Positions 44,476 to 57,900 of a stretch of 64,000 nt of DNA are shown piece after piece. Both the position numbers and the translations under genes were made by a program. The DNA is from Pomphorhynchus laevis (lineage: Eukaryota; Acanthocephala; Palaeacanthocephala; Echinorhynchida; Pomphorhynchidae), in NCBI GenBank assembly GCA_012934845.2, contig WNNJ02000655.1, positions 1 through 64,000 on the forward strand, in the 5' to 3' direction. The notes beneath the pieces were generated by a model. It was given only the letters and a program-made list of their open reading frames with translations, was not told the origin of the DNA and did not search any database. How positions within the stretch are numbered: the stretch's first letter is position 1; each line of letters opens with the position of its first letter.

Positions 44476-44725
44476 TCTACAAAAGAATTTTTAGAACAGA
44501 CAAAAGGAATAAATTTTCAAAATATACGTACGATTTTAGTACGTTTTATACAAATCTAGATTTTACAGATATTAGAGAAGCGTTAGAAAAATTAATTAAT
44601 CTTATATTCGAAAAATATATACATACATATGTTATGAAGCCTACATAGTCTATCAAACAAAAATTAAAGCATCAAGTAAATATAAATATATGGATTAGAT
44701 TCAATCAACAAAAATCCTTAAATAT
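44476..44725 (+). mobile_element. Retroelement RT fossil fragment 1 (Penelope-like?)
   Basis: Translation includes DFSTFYTNLDFTDIREALEK, matching the DFSTLYTNIPH-type motif of the RT palm seen in Penelope-like and related retroelements. It is a broken fragment. The same sequence recurs in inverted orientation at 57,350-57,560. The family assignment is tentative. Confidence 0.5.
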
Positions 44726-45235
44726 TTTAAGGTCATCAGGAGGACTGCTATGATATCAGATTTCGTCTCCTATTCCTCGACATAACATATCAGCGGGGCC
44801 AAATACATGCTAATGACGCATTTCCTCTGATGAAATTTGATTATCTGATGTATCTTATTCTAGTACAAAGTATATTATTTATTATCTATATAAAATTTTA
44901 GCTTAAGAGTCTAAATTTATTTTTAAAAATATTGATTTTAATAATATAGGTTTTTAAATAACACCTGTATATTTAATTTATTTATTGAATATAATTAAAA
45001 TAATTAATATATTGAATGTATAATTTATTGCCTACTGTATGGATATAAGAAATTAATTAGAAATTTGAAATTGATTAAATGGATGAAATTTAAAAATAAT
45101 TAGAAATTGATATTTTAAGGAATGAATTATCAATTAGCAATAAAATTGCATTAAATGTTAGAACATGTGTTCCACATATACTATTCCTATAATGGGAAGA
45201 ATAGTAATGATATAGCATTATAAGTTAACAGAAAG
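44726..45235 (+). repeat. Interspersed repeat, long copy; inverted partner at 56,930-57,350
   Basis: GGTCATCAGGAGGACTGCTA, TCCTATTCCTCGACATAACA, TATCAGCGGGGCCAAATACA and GTGTTCCACATATACTATTC occur in this order and, as a reverse complement, at 56,930-57,350. Shorter relatives of the first part lie at 48,000, 56,330, 61,385 and 62,930. It adjoins the RT fossil in both places, so it is probably the non-coding part of that element. Confidence 0.75.
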
Positions 45236-45362
45236 CAAACATAATTCAAATATCCATTAGCTAATCGTTGTGCTTTTAAATGTACATTAAAACCACTTTC
45301 TGCAAAAAAGAACTTTAGCACAAAAAGAAAAAGCACACTTCAAGAAATTTTGTAAAACACTA

Positions 45363-45690
45363 AGATCCCTCCAACTACTGGATGCAGAGGATGACTGGTA
45401 GACGGCAATCAATGAATGAATCATTGTGAATGATGTACTAGAAAATTTTTAGTAACATCCTCGAGTACTAAATCAGTACTACAGTTTCACCAAAAAGGAT
45501 CACTAGCAAAAGCACTGGCAAATGCCAGCGCAGGTCTCTTTAATATCGACCAACTTTCATCATGAATTTAAGTAGAGTGAGACCATTCCGCGTGAATTTC
45601 ATTCATCATGACGGCATTCATCATTCTTTCGCATCTGGCTTACATGTTTTACAAGAAATTCACGCGGAATGGTGTCACTCTCCTTATGAA
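45363..45690. repeat. Hairpin-rich fold-back repeat
   Basis: GATGCAGAGGATGACTGGTA (45,380 region) is the reverse complement of part of 58,040-58,090. At the right end GAGTGAGACCATTCCGCGTG (from 45,575) pairs with the sequence at 45,655-45,682 over about 26 bp with two mismatches, enclosing 54 nt. Smaller palindromes (AGTACTAAATCAGTACT, CTGGCAAATGCCAG) lie between. It looks like a non-autonomous fold-back element; no ORF. Confidence 0.7.
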
Positions 45691-45764
45691 TAATTGATAA
45701 TATAATATAATTATTATAATAAATAGATCTGTAATAGCCATAATGCATAACTTACAAAAATTAA

Positions 45765-46509
45765 ACCATCAAGTAAATATAAATATATGGACAAAATTGA
45801 AATAATATAAGTGAACAAATTTAACTTATAAATTACAAACAGATTTTGAAGAAAAACGATTTATATGCTAATGTCGAATTAGCATCATATTAAAGAAGCG
45901 TTAGTAAAATTAATTAATCTTATATTCAGAAAAATATATACATATATATGTTATAATAATTATAACGCCTATCTAACAAAATTAAACCATCAAGATAAAA
46001 TTGAATTAATAGAATCCTTAAATATTTTGATAAATCAAAATTATTTAAAAGTAGGGGCATCTATATTTAGACAAGTAAAAGGTGTTTCAATTAGTGAACA
46101 AATTTATCCAGAAAGCCTTATTCTTAACAAAACCAATATTAATGATAAAGAAGGTATATATCTAGATATGAACATTAAATTAACATTAACTAAAACTACT
46201 ATTAATTTATATCGTAAAGATGACATATTTAAATTTACAAGAAACATATTTTTGCATGAGCATTCATGCATACCATATAATATAAAATATAATACATTAA
46301 ATAATGAAATTTTAAGAATTGCAACAATATGTAATGATATTGGCTTTCTTCAAAATCATTTAAATAATTTAATAGATACATATTTTAAACTAGGTTACTA
46401 TAAAAATACCATCAAACAGAAAATAGTAAAATATATAAATCAACACAATAATATTAAAAATAAATTTAAAATCATTAGCGGAAAATATTTATGGATGAAT
46501 AATAATTAA
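45765..46509 (+). mobile_element. Retroelement RT fossil fragment 2 (best-preserved piece)
   Basis: An open stretch of 160 codons (46,027-46,509) reads NQNYLKVGASIFRQVKGVSI, IYPESLILNKTNINDKEG, DIFKFTRNIFLHEHSCIPYN, NNEILRIATICNDIGFLQNH and ends KYLWMNNN. The order (IYP..L.LNK..N, FLD/LDMNI, then a NIP-like region, then EILRIA) is that of the C-terminal part of an RT found in Penelope-like or related retroelements. The element is broken. Its AT content matches the surroundings, so it is old or native to an AT-rich genome. Confidence 0.55.
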
Positions 46510-46554
46510 TATGCTTTGTATTAGAATATATTACTAGATAAAAAATACTCGGAA

Positions 46555-47700
46555 AAATATATACATATATATGCTATAATATGAATAATTATAATAATTA
46601 GATTTGTAATAACCATAACGTCTAACTAACAAAAATTAAACCATCAAGTAAATATAAATATATGAATAAAATTGAATTAATAGAATCCTTAAATATTTTG
46701 ATAAACCAAAATTATTTAAAAGTAGGGACTTCTATATTTCTCGGAAAAGAATATGCGTATTCTAGTGTGCTTGCATTGGAATTGCAAACTAATAAACTGT
46801 CTACCCCGTGAAGTTTGTGGAAAAGTATTTTATCACTTGTTCTGGAGGCTTCGAGCGCAGTCTGTAAATTCATTAATCCACATTCGTAATTGTGATATGT
46901 AATAGATATGCTATATAATAGATATGATATATAATAACAATTATATAACATATAATTGTTTTATACAATCTCTTTATACAAATTTAGATAAAAAATTATC
47001 TAAAAATTTATAAATAATTTATTTATCTTAAATTTATAAAAAATTTAAATTTAAAAAAATTTAGAACAGACAAAAGGAATAAATTTTCAAAATATAAATA
47101 CATACGATTTTAGTACGCTTTATACAAATCTAGATTTAGTAGATATTAAAGAAGCGTTAGTAAAATTAATTAATCTTTTATTCGGAAAAAGATATACATA
47201 TATATGTTATAATAATTATAACGCCTATTTAACAAAAATTAAACCATCAAATAAATATAAATATATGGATAAAATTGAATTAATAGAATCCTTAAATATT
47301 TTGATAAATCAAAATTATTTAAAAGTATGGACATCTATATTTAGACAAATAAAAGGTGTTTTAATTAGTGAACAACTTTATCCAGAAAGCCTTATTCTTA
47401 ACAAAACCAATATTAATGATAAAGAAAGTATACATCAATTAAAACTATTTTTTAATTTGCGTAAAGATGACATATTTAAATTTACAAAACCAATATTAAT
47501 GATATAGAATGTGTATATCTAGATATGATCATTAAATTAACTTTAACTAAAACTACTATCAATCTTTTATTCGGAAAAAGATATACATATATATGGTAAT
47601 AACCATAACGCCTATCTAACAAAAATTAAACCATCAAGTAAATATAAATCTATGGATAAAATTGAATTAATATAAGTGAACAAATTTAGTGAATAAATTA
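46555..47700 (+). mobile_element. Further RT fossil fragments of the same family
   Basis: Two or three more broken copies follow in the same orientation: about 46,555-46,745, 47,060-47,510 (open stretch 47,265-47,507, with WTSIFRQIKGVLISEQLYPE and LILNKTNINDKESI) and 47,560-47,690. They share spacing and wording with the copy at 45,765, including the same shortened structure, so they derive from one already-defective copy or from local duplication. Confidence 0.55.
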
Positions 47701-47819
47701 CAAACAGATTTCAAAGAAAAACGATTTATATCGAATTAGCATGTTATTCCAGTATTTAATTATTTGAATATTGCCACCACAATAGATCAAAATTGTTAAT
47801 GTCGGCAGTAATTGTCGGT

Positions 47820-48060
47820 AGTAATTTTTACTAACTTGTCAATAGAACAAATCAGATCAGATTATTGAGTCTACAAGTCAATTGTTATGAATTGATCGAT
47901 GTATCATAATAAGGATTAGATGTCATCTGATGGATATCTCGCTATATCAAATATATCTTATATCCTATTATATAAGATTTTATGAATTGACTGATAAATA
48001 TCAGACGATGTATCAGAATAAGGAATAGAGGTCATCAGGAAGAACTGCTATTACAGTTTT
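47820..48060 (+). repeat. Interspersed repeat copies (TCAGATCAG..GAGTCTAC to GTCATCAGGA)
   Basis: The segment starts with AATCAGATCAGATTATTGAG and ends ATCAGACGATGTATCAGAAT followed by AGAGGTCATCAGGAAGAACT. Both end motifs recur, in either orientation, at 50,880-51,110, 56,180-56,350, 58,215-58,400, 61,430-61,560 and partly 62,930 and 63,410. The unit is about 130-230 bp and has no ORF. Confidence 0.7.
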
Positions 48061-49190
48061 ATTACATTTTTATTGTAACCTAGTTTAAAATATGCATCTA
48101 TTAAATTATTTAAATTATTTTGAAGAAAACCAAATAATAGATTAATAGATCAAAATTTTTAGAAAAATTAATGAAGTCAATTTATCAAGTTAGAATTGAA
48201 AATTGAAATTTAAAATGAAATTTACATTTTGTGATTATAATGATTGCTGCAAATACGTTTAGAAAATGTCTTTTCAAAGCATTTTTAGAACAACTGTTTA
48301 GTCAATTGGACTTTTTTTTATCGAAAAAATCGCTAGTAATTTTAAATAGTCAATGATCTCTTTTAAGAATCATATAGTCAACTCTTATTTCATCAAGCAT
48401 AATGCAAATAATAATTCAATTATTATTTAAAATAGAATCTGATAATCCACGTATATACTCACACGACAAAATTCTTATTTAACTAATGAAATTCATCTTT
48501 CAATTACTATGGAATGAATAATACGAAAATGAATGATAAGATTTGTAAATCCGTTCTGAATGGTGCAATTGGATTAGAACTTTTAAATCAACAAAATGGT
48601 ATTTACGAAAATATCCAACTGTAATACAGTTAGATCTTAAGTATCTTACTCGGTTGCTGTATCAACCTGATAAAATTATGGTAGTTCGATGAGAAAGTTG
48701 TTTACCAATCAAGCAAATGAATTCAAACACACCCCGAATCCGATTAAAACAATTATTTTAACTAACAAAAAAGTACACGATGAATCTTAAACGGCATATT
48801 TTTATTGATTCTGAAATTGAATTAAAAACTGTCAAATCTTTTTAAGTTTTTATTGTATTTTTGAAAAATCAAAATGGTGGTGTGGCTTGCTTAAAAATAT
48901 TTATTTTTTTATATACATTATTTTTAAAAAATACATTTCATTTTTTTATTTTTAACAAATTTAATGTATTTTTAAATTTCTTCGACCTATTGCTGTGAAA
49001 AAAAATGTTGTATATTTATATTTTATAATGAAATTTTATGTTTTAAGCTTTTATTAAACATAACAAATAGAACCTTAACATCATAACCGTCACATTTGAT
49101 ATATTTATATATCAGTATCATTAAGGGTACTACATAATACCATAAAGTGTACTATATAGTAACCTTTACGTAATAATATTTTTATATAAG
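48061..49190. other. AT-rich spacer
   Basis: No feature recognised apart from low-complexity A/T runs. Confidence 0.5.
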
Positions 49191-49198
49191 TATAAATT

Positions 49199-49445
49199 GC
49201 ACATCTAGCCTAGTGGGTGTAACGTTGGAAGCGCTATACAGACTTCTGAAGTTTAAATCCGATCTGCACCTTATGTACGTAGTAAACATCTAATTACGGC
49301 CGAAAGGTGAAATGTAGGTATGGATAAGCAGCTGATGATGCCCATCCAGGTTGATTAGTAGCGTTTTGTTGTATCAGGAATAGGCGTAATACCTGTTAGT
49401 ACACTGTCGTGCCACAATCATAAGAATTTCGGCTCACAGATGCAA
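49199..49445 (+). repeat. tRNA-derived SINE-like element
   Basis: The head resembles a tRNA: GCACATC (49,199-49,205) pairs with GATCTGC (49,261-49,267) at six of seven positions, an A-box-like TAGCCTAGTGGG is at 49,206-49,217 and a B-box-like GTTTAAATCC at 49,251-49,260. ACC follows the acceptor stem. The anticodon arm is degenerate, so it is not a working tRNA. A GC-richer unrelated body (CGGCCGAAAGG, CTGATGATGCCCATCCAGG) runs to about 49,440, ending in A/T-rich sequence. Only one copy is visible in this window. Confidence 0.55.
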
Positions 49446-50441
49446 TCAAATTCAATTAATAAATATAATATGAAATATTATATTGAATATTAAAATAAAT
49501 ATAAATATTTAAATATGAAATTTATAAATAAAATATTAAACATAAAATATTATATACATATAATATATATAAATTTATATAAATTTTCGTAATTTTTAAC
49601 AGTGGAAGCTTTTAAAATGTCTATATTTTTTCTAGATTAAAATTTTATTTTGAATATATATGGAGTATGTTAATGACCCCAGAGATCGGAATACAAACAC
49701 AATTCAATATAATTGCCTGAAGGTACGTAGTAAATGTGACGTTATAAGAAGGTAAGGTTCTATTTGTGACGTTATAAAAAGTTTAAAACACTTTACGTTT
49801 TTAATTTGCGATCCCTGGTTTGATAAGACATGTTTTATCATTATAACTATGGATTTTCAAATCTGAATGTTCTATCATTTAGAGTAATGTTTTAGGTTTC
49901 AGCTATAGTGTCAAATTGTATCGAATAACAATTTTTGTTGTGAATAAAGTACGAATTAAATAACTTCTACATGTATAGATGCAGTACAAGTCGAAAGAAA
50001 CACTGCACGTCATTTGTGCAATAACTACACACCTCACTGCACTATCTGCACACCGTCGGTGAGTAATTCGGAAATTACTACAATTCAAAAATTTACGATT
50101 TTTATGTAAGTTTGAAAGTTGTTTTATTATTGAACGTTGTTAACAAATTTTTTATTTTTTTAATTTTTGAATACCAGCGGTGTATTTATGTATGCTGATG
50201 GGTCCTGATCAAACAGCGTTAAGAGGGACGATTTAGAAAACGACGCTGACATTTAGAAAACGAACTGATTTTATTTGGTTTTGTTCTTTTCCTTGTTTTA
50301 TTATCTATATGTTTGAAATTTGCTATTATCTGTATGTTGTTTTTAGTAAAAGAATCTATTATTATTATTTCGAATGTGCCCATTGTGCATATAAAAATCA
50401 TACTTATGTCCTTTCTTCGTATTTAGAAAGAATAGCAAAAG
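49446..50441. other. AT-rich spacer upstream of the small-exon gene candidate
   Basis: Nothing recognised. If the gene candidate is real, its promoter and 5' UTR would lie in the last few hundred bases. Confidence 0.45.
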
Positions 50442-53400
50442 ATGCTGACTAGTAAAAGTACGTTTGCGTTTATGTTGGTCACGACGCATATAGGAGGTAA
50501 TTCTAGATTTCTCAAATATATTTCTTACTACTTACTATAAATTTGTACAATTAAGGGTTATTTTATGTAAACCTTATGTTCTAAAAACAAATAAATACTT
50601 TTATTTTGTCAAATTTTGTCAAAAAATATATAAAATATATATGCCAAGAAAATCTAAAATTATAGTGCGAGTAAATAATAATTAATTAAATAATTAAATT
50701 CGAAATAATCTGTGAAATGCAAGGATGTTATGTTGCTCTATACTTCAATCCTAAACATGTGTCTTCAAACTAGCGTACGAATATCGTCACGGACTAGTTG
50801 CAACACGATTTACGTAAATCATTGTATATTACTTGCAATCAACGGTTAATCTTACATGAAGTGTTTATTTTCTTCAAATTATTATTCATCTAATCCTTAT
50901 TCTGATGTATCGTCTGTTATTTATTAGTCAATTCATAATAATGACGTTTATTTTAAATTTTAATTTTTTATTTTAACTTGATTTAAATTTAAAAAAATCT
51001 TATAACAATTACTAATTTTATTATTAAATTATTAAATTTTGATTTAGCATTATTATGTTTTGCCTATTTTATAATTATATTCAATACGTAGACTCAGTTA
51101 GCTGATTTGATTCAATAGATTTTTTGTAGTAAAAATATCTAATTACAGGTTTATTGGCTTCATTTACATGTAAGGACTTTGATGGTAACAATCAAACCGT
51201 GAGTATAAGTTTAATTGCTGCTTACAAACGATAATTGTCTTTTATTGTTTTGTTTATTACAGAATAAAGAACTAAAAATTATTTCAGCCTTTGACTATGT
51301 GCAGGCTTTATCGTAAATACTGTAGAATAAAATATGAGAATCAAAAAATCGACTTTTATAAAAACAGCTGTTTGCGTTAAATGGGAAGCATTTAACATTT
51401 TCTTGTTAAATTATAAAAATAAATATTTAAATGGGAAACATTTGAACATTTATCGCAAAAAGTCGATATAAACTGAGCAGGAACATTTCAACTGAAGATA
51501 TTAAAATTGGACTTTTAATTTAATTTAATTAATATAATTATATTAATTATAATAATTAATTATTAATAATTAATAATTATTAATTATATTAATTTTAATT
51601 ATATTAATTTAATTTAATATAATTTAATTTTCTAATAAATATCCCAAATAATTTGTTAAGTGAAGAAATACAGTGGATTAAAGCGTTTAATTATGTTTTT
51701 GCACAAAAGTACTATGTTTAAGAATTATTAATTAATAATTAAAAATATTACTAATATTAAATATTAATAATATTATAATTATTAATTAATATTTATTAAT
51801 TAAATGTAAAGGAATAAATTCTAATTATTAAGTAATAATTATAGTAATTTAAGTAATTTATTAAGTAATAACTAATTAATAAATATAATCACATAAATAT
51901 ATAGTTGGTATTCACATTTTAATAAAATAAATATAAAGATCCTATAGTCAAAAATATATCTGAACCAATAACGATTACAATTTGTTTGTGAAAGTAGATT
52001 TATCATTATTCGAGTCTAGATTATAGACGTAAATACTTTGCTTAGTAATGGCTTTGCGAAACGAATCTAACGCTCAGTAGGACATCAATTCCTTCTGATC
52101 ACGTATGAGTAACATATTTTATTCAAAGTGAGAAAATTGTATCGATAGAAAAATATAAAATATAGAGAATAATATCAATAATATAATGATTTATTTATAA
52201 TATATTTTTATATATTATATAAAGGCCAGTTTGTCAATATATCAAGTTATATTTAGATAATACAGTATTGCCGATTTAGAGAACACTTGTTTAAGGTATT
52301 TTATTTAAAATCGACTTTACGATTTTATATACACATTTGTGTGGTTGTCTAGAATTGCGCTGAATATAGAAAATATCTGAACTTAGACAACATGAAAGAA
52401 TTCCTAGATGTAAGTCAATTTATAGTGTTCACAAACCTCAAACTATTTAGTCAACATTATATATGCATTTAATAAACAATTTAATAACAAATTAAATACG
52501 ATTTGGAAACAAACACTAATATCGAAGGTAAATAATGACCTTTACTATTTTGTGCAGTCCGCCAGTGACTTATTTGCAATTAAGAAGCTTCAGATCTTAT
52601 GATTAATTTAATAACAACCGTAACAGACAAAGCTTATTTTGACAAATATAATGTTCGCGTTTAAAATACAGATGCATGTTTTAAAACTAATTTTTATAAT
52701 AACTGATTTGGATCCATTTATTAAATTTAGAATTTTGAAGCTAACAACAGCCTAATTTCCAAATTTTAGATTTTTGGACTATCAGCAGCTAGTGAAATAT
52801 AGAAGTAAATTATGTTTTGTTGATAATTATTCTAAATTTAAATTTCTGTTACACATATTTCTAACATCAAATATGTGAACTAATACCTTTTCCATTTAGA
52901 AATACTTTTTATTTTTTAAATACTGATATATTAAGAATGACGAAATTCCTTTTAATTAATCTTATACTAAGATTAATAAAAGTAAGGCTGATATTTAATA
53001 AACAATTTAATAACAAATTAAATACGATTTGGAAACAAACACCAAGATCGAAGAGTATGACCAAGCTAGTTCGCTCTTTGTTCCGTCCGTCAGTGATTTA
53101 TTTGTTATTGAACAGCTTCTGATTTTTGGCTACACATCTCAATTTTGAAACACAAAACAATTTGTAAATACATTTGAATTTTAGTTCGAATACTAAAATC
53201 TACAATAACCTTACCATCCATAGCCGATTTCGAGCTAGATTTTCGTATTATGTTACCTTATTTAGAAGCTATATGAAATACTAGTCTGATTGAAGGAATT
53301 GGGAAGACTCAAACAGCATAAACTAACTCTATGCTGTTTCGACTTTTGAGTCTCATCAGTAAGGGGCTGCTGCACAACTGGATTAAAGTGCAGCACCCTT

Positions 53401-54887
53401 AGACAGCTTAATGAGTCCTTCTAGTACACATCCATGTACTAGGAATTAAGACTGGTGAGAGTATTCATCACGAATAATTCACTCACCACGACCTAGTAAG
53501 TAGGATTTAAAAGCACTCTTATCGAGAACATACACCAAGATCCTTCATTGCTGGTGGTAAATTCATTACTTTTATAAATGGATTACTTTCTCGCCTATTT
53601 CTATTCCGATAAAAGAAATCAGGAAGACGATTGAAATATGAAATACATTTGGGCTTACTTTCTCAACTCTTCTATCTGCACGTAAAAGTGGTAAACAAAT
53701 TTAGGTTTCTCCAAAGCGAATGGAGCGAATTTACAACGGACCTCGTTGCCATAATGTCCATGCAATTACTGCGCTTGTACGGGTAATGAATTTATAGAAT
53801 TCTCAAGAATTATGATTCAGCATTTCAATGGTTTCATCAATGAATTCACAGGTGAAAACATTGTGTCTTCCTAGCACAAACGCTAAGAAATGTGGGATAT
53901 ATTATGTACTCAGGATTAATAAGGATAGACAATACAAACAAATTTATTTAGTAATTAACTAATTTTATAATTTTGTCTGATATAGTCACCTCTGCTAATT
54001 TACACAATAATTAGCGATTGTGAAATGGCGTTTAGATCTCCGCAATATTTTAGTTCTTCGCAACTTTCAGTCATTTGAAACATTTTAATTATTTGCAATC
54101 TTTTAGTTCTCCGAACCCTTTTTGTGCTCGTCAACCATTTTGTTATCCACAACCTTTTTGTTTGCCAACATTTTAGTGCTCGTCAACCTTTTTAGTTCTC
54201 CGCAATCGTTTTTAATTTTCGGCAAATTTTTTGTTCTCGCTAACCTTTTTAGTTCTCTTCAATCTCTTTAAGTTCTCTGCGACCTTCTTTAGTGCTCAGC
54301 AATTTTTTAGTTCTCCTCAACTTTTTTTAGTGCAATGCAACCTTGAAAAATAATGTGTCATTGTGTATTAAAATACATGACGTGAAATAGTAAAATGTCA
54401 AATGCATTAAATTTAACCTCACAATCTATGTCCGGCTCACGTGACATCAGTGTACCAAGGCTCACCGTTTGCGGGGTACTGATATAATCAAATAATCTTT
54501 GTAATCCATGGAAATAATTTTCAAGATTTATAAAAATGGTCTCGCCGTCTCATTTGTATGTTAAACAATTATGGTAATATTTTACCATGGTTCATATTTA
54601 TGTTAAAGAAAATATAATTGATTTTGAGAATAACTGTCTGTTGTGATCCATTTTGAATTATTATTTATATAATCGCAAGTATTTGTATATATATTGCATA
54701 ATATTATATTTACGAGCCAAGAATATATTTATGAGCCAGGATTATATTTACTAGCCAGGAGATTTTTTAAGGCTGAAAAGATCTAAGAGATAAAAGTATA
54801 AAATTTATTTAACCTGAGGAAGACCCCTAGAGGGTTGAAATATAATATTAATATTAATATAATATTAATATATATTAATATTATATA

Positions 54888-54984
<97 letters not shown>

Positions 54985-57900
54985 TGATCCTTCTTCAGTG
55001 CTACCGTACAATTTACAAGATTTGCAAGTTTACAGAAACTATATATTTTAAAAAGCTGACGTGTGACCCTTCTTTCTCCGGAAGGGTCCAGAAGAGTTTT
55101 TATATATAAATCTTGTTGTATATTTTTAGTTTCGAGTCAAAGTAATTCAAGCATGTGGTCTAGTCTGTCATAAACGATTTGGGATGGTAATATCATTTCT
55201 TATTTTTCTGAAATTTATGCTATGATTTAAAATATAATCACATAATACGAATGAACAGATGCGAATTTAAATATTCAGATGCAGAATAAACGTGGACTAC
55301 ATTTTCAAAATAAAATCTGCGTTTGACCACGCAACTCGGTGATTTTGTATGAAATATTTGTTACGAAGGATTTTTTTAACAGGGTGTAACAATTAGGATT
55401 AAATGAACAACTACTGCTTAGAAGCGATCAAAGCTACTTAATTGGCAGGATTCATAAATGGTGAGGTAACTATTTCAGGAAAAGGAAAATATTGAAAAGG
55501 TGATATTTGCGGGTAATCAATATATTAGAAAAATTTACAATCTATTCAAGAATAGCCAACTTTTAGAATTGATTCCATTAGGTTCTTATGTCATTTTAAT
55601 TTTGAGCAATCAGAACAGATTTTTATGTTTTACAATTTTATAAAACGAGTAATTTATAGTAATTTAAAATGACATAAAACAGCATAAACACACCTACACA
55701 GTTCATTGTGACAAGGACACGCCCCTTAGTACATAAGCTGGTGTACAACATACAACATACACAGTACATTCAATTTTAATAAGAGTATTTGTTTATACTA
55801 TATTATTACACTCAGTTGATGCTCAAGTTCAAAATAATGATTTTATCTCATGCGAATAAAACCATACGTTGATTATACGTTGATAACAATTAATTTAAGA
55901 AAATGTAATTTTATTTTTAAGTTTTATATTTTACAAGGCATATTTTTGGAAATTGTGTCAAAGCCCTTGTCAATATCACAGACATTCAGAAAGTACCTAT
56001 AGTTTTAACAAAATATTAAAAACAGAATTGTTTCCTATTTAAACCATTTTAACAATCGATTAAACAATCGATTGTAAAAATATTTCTATCATGTCCGTAT
56101 ACAAATATTAAAAACAGATTTCAGTCTAAGTCACAATTTGTAAATTTTTAAGTAGCAGAATCATAAAATGCTAAATTATTAAAATCAGATCAGCTAACTG
56201 AGTCTACGTATTTTATATTATTTATAAATTAAAAATAATGCTTAATAAAAATTAAATAATAAATAATTATAAATAAAAGCTAATTTTATGTATTGAATAA
56301 TAAATAACAAACGATGTATAAGAAAAAGAATTAGAGGTCATCATGAGGAACTCTTATGCTATCAGGTTTCGATCCATATTGCTCAACCCAACATAGCAGC
56401 GGGGCCAAATGCATTCTAATGACTTATTTAATTTGATGAAATTTGATTATTTAGTATCTTTTTTAATACAAAGTATATTTTTTATTATTCATAAAATGTT
56501 CCCGGTTAAGAATTTAAATTTATTTTTAATAATATTGTGTTGATTTATATATTTTACTATTTTCTATTTTAAATGATTTTGAAGAAAACCAATATCGTTA
56601 CAAATTGTTGCAATTCTTAAAATTTCATTATTTAATGTATTATATTATATGTTATGCATGAATGCTCATGCAAAAATATGTTTCTTGTAAATTTAAATAT
56701 GTCGTCTTAACAATATAAAAAAGGAGTAGTTTTAATTGATATTTTCTTTTATACTAATAATATGAAATAATTTTTTATTGGTAATTAATGATTATTTAAT
56801 AATAATCCAATTATTAATACCCAATGTCGACGTAATCAATATATCGAAACATATATAATATCTTAATATAATTTAGATTTATTTTTTAAACAGTTATGAA
56901 CAAATTCATATTCTATAAAGCTTAAAAATAAGTCAGCTTTAATTGGGATACTATTCTTCCCATTATAGCAATAGTATATGTGGAACACATGTTCTAACAT
57001 TTAAAGCGATTTAATTGCTCATTGATAATTCATTCCTTAAAATATCAATTTCTAATTATTTTTAAATTTCATTAATTTAATAAATCTCAAATTTCTAATT
57101 AATTTCTTATATCCATACAGTAGGCAATATTATTAAAAATAAATTTAAAGACCTAAGCTAAAATTTTATATGGATAATAAACAATTTGCTATGTATTAGA
57201 ATAAAATACATCAGATAATCAAATTTCATCAGAGGAAATGCGTCATTAGCATGTATTTGGCCCCGCTGATATGTTATGTCGAGGAATAGGAGACGAAATC
57301 TGATATCATAGCAGTCCTCCTGATGACCTTAAAATATTTAAGGATTCTATTGATTGAATCTTATCCATATATTTATATTTACTTGATGGTTTAATTTTTG
57401 TTAGATAGGCGTTATAATTATTATAACATATATATGTATATTTTCTTTCCGAATATAAGATTAATTAATTTTACTAACGCTTATTTAATATCTACTAAAT
57501 CTAGATTTGTATAAAGCGTACTAAAATCCTATGTATTTATATTTTGAAAATTTATTCCTTTTGTCTGTTCTAAATTTTTTTTTGTGTTCTAAAAATTATT
57601 TTGTAGAATTTTATCCATATATTTATATTTATTTGATGGTTTAATTTTTGTTAGATATGCGCTATAGTTATTATAACATATATATGTATATTTTTCCGAA
57701 TATAATATTAATTAATTTTTCTAACGCTTCTTTAATATCTGTAAAATCTAGATTTGTATAAAGCTTACTAAATCGTAAGTATATTTTAAAAATTCATTCC
57801 TTTTGTGTGTACTAAAAATTCTTTTGTAGAATTGTATACATATATTTATATAAATATGTATATATGCATATATATATTCATCTCAAAAGTGAGTGAGACC

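Noticed and set aside
49199-49270. A functional tRNA gene.
   Set aside because: The anticodon arm does not form a 7-nt loop, the acceptor stem has a mismatch, and an unrelated body follows; SINE-like is a better reading.
50442-51312. A DNase II identity for the first small exons, because of the wording CKDFDGN after a signal peptide.
   Set aside because: The expected VDW..YK.P segment does not follow in phase, so the resemblance is too short to name a family.
52941-53122. A 61-codon open frame in the second direct-repeat copy.
   Set aside because: It is not conserved in the first copy and lacks splice or domain support.
57270-57345. CTGATGA and GAAA motifs in the repeat near the RT fossil suggested a hammerhead ribozyme, which Penelope-like elements can carry.
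   Set aside because: The stem between GAAA and GTC does not pair properly, and only a few bases separate GTC from CTGATGA, too few for stem I.
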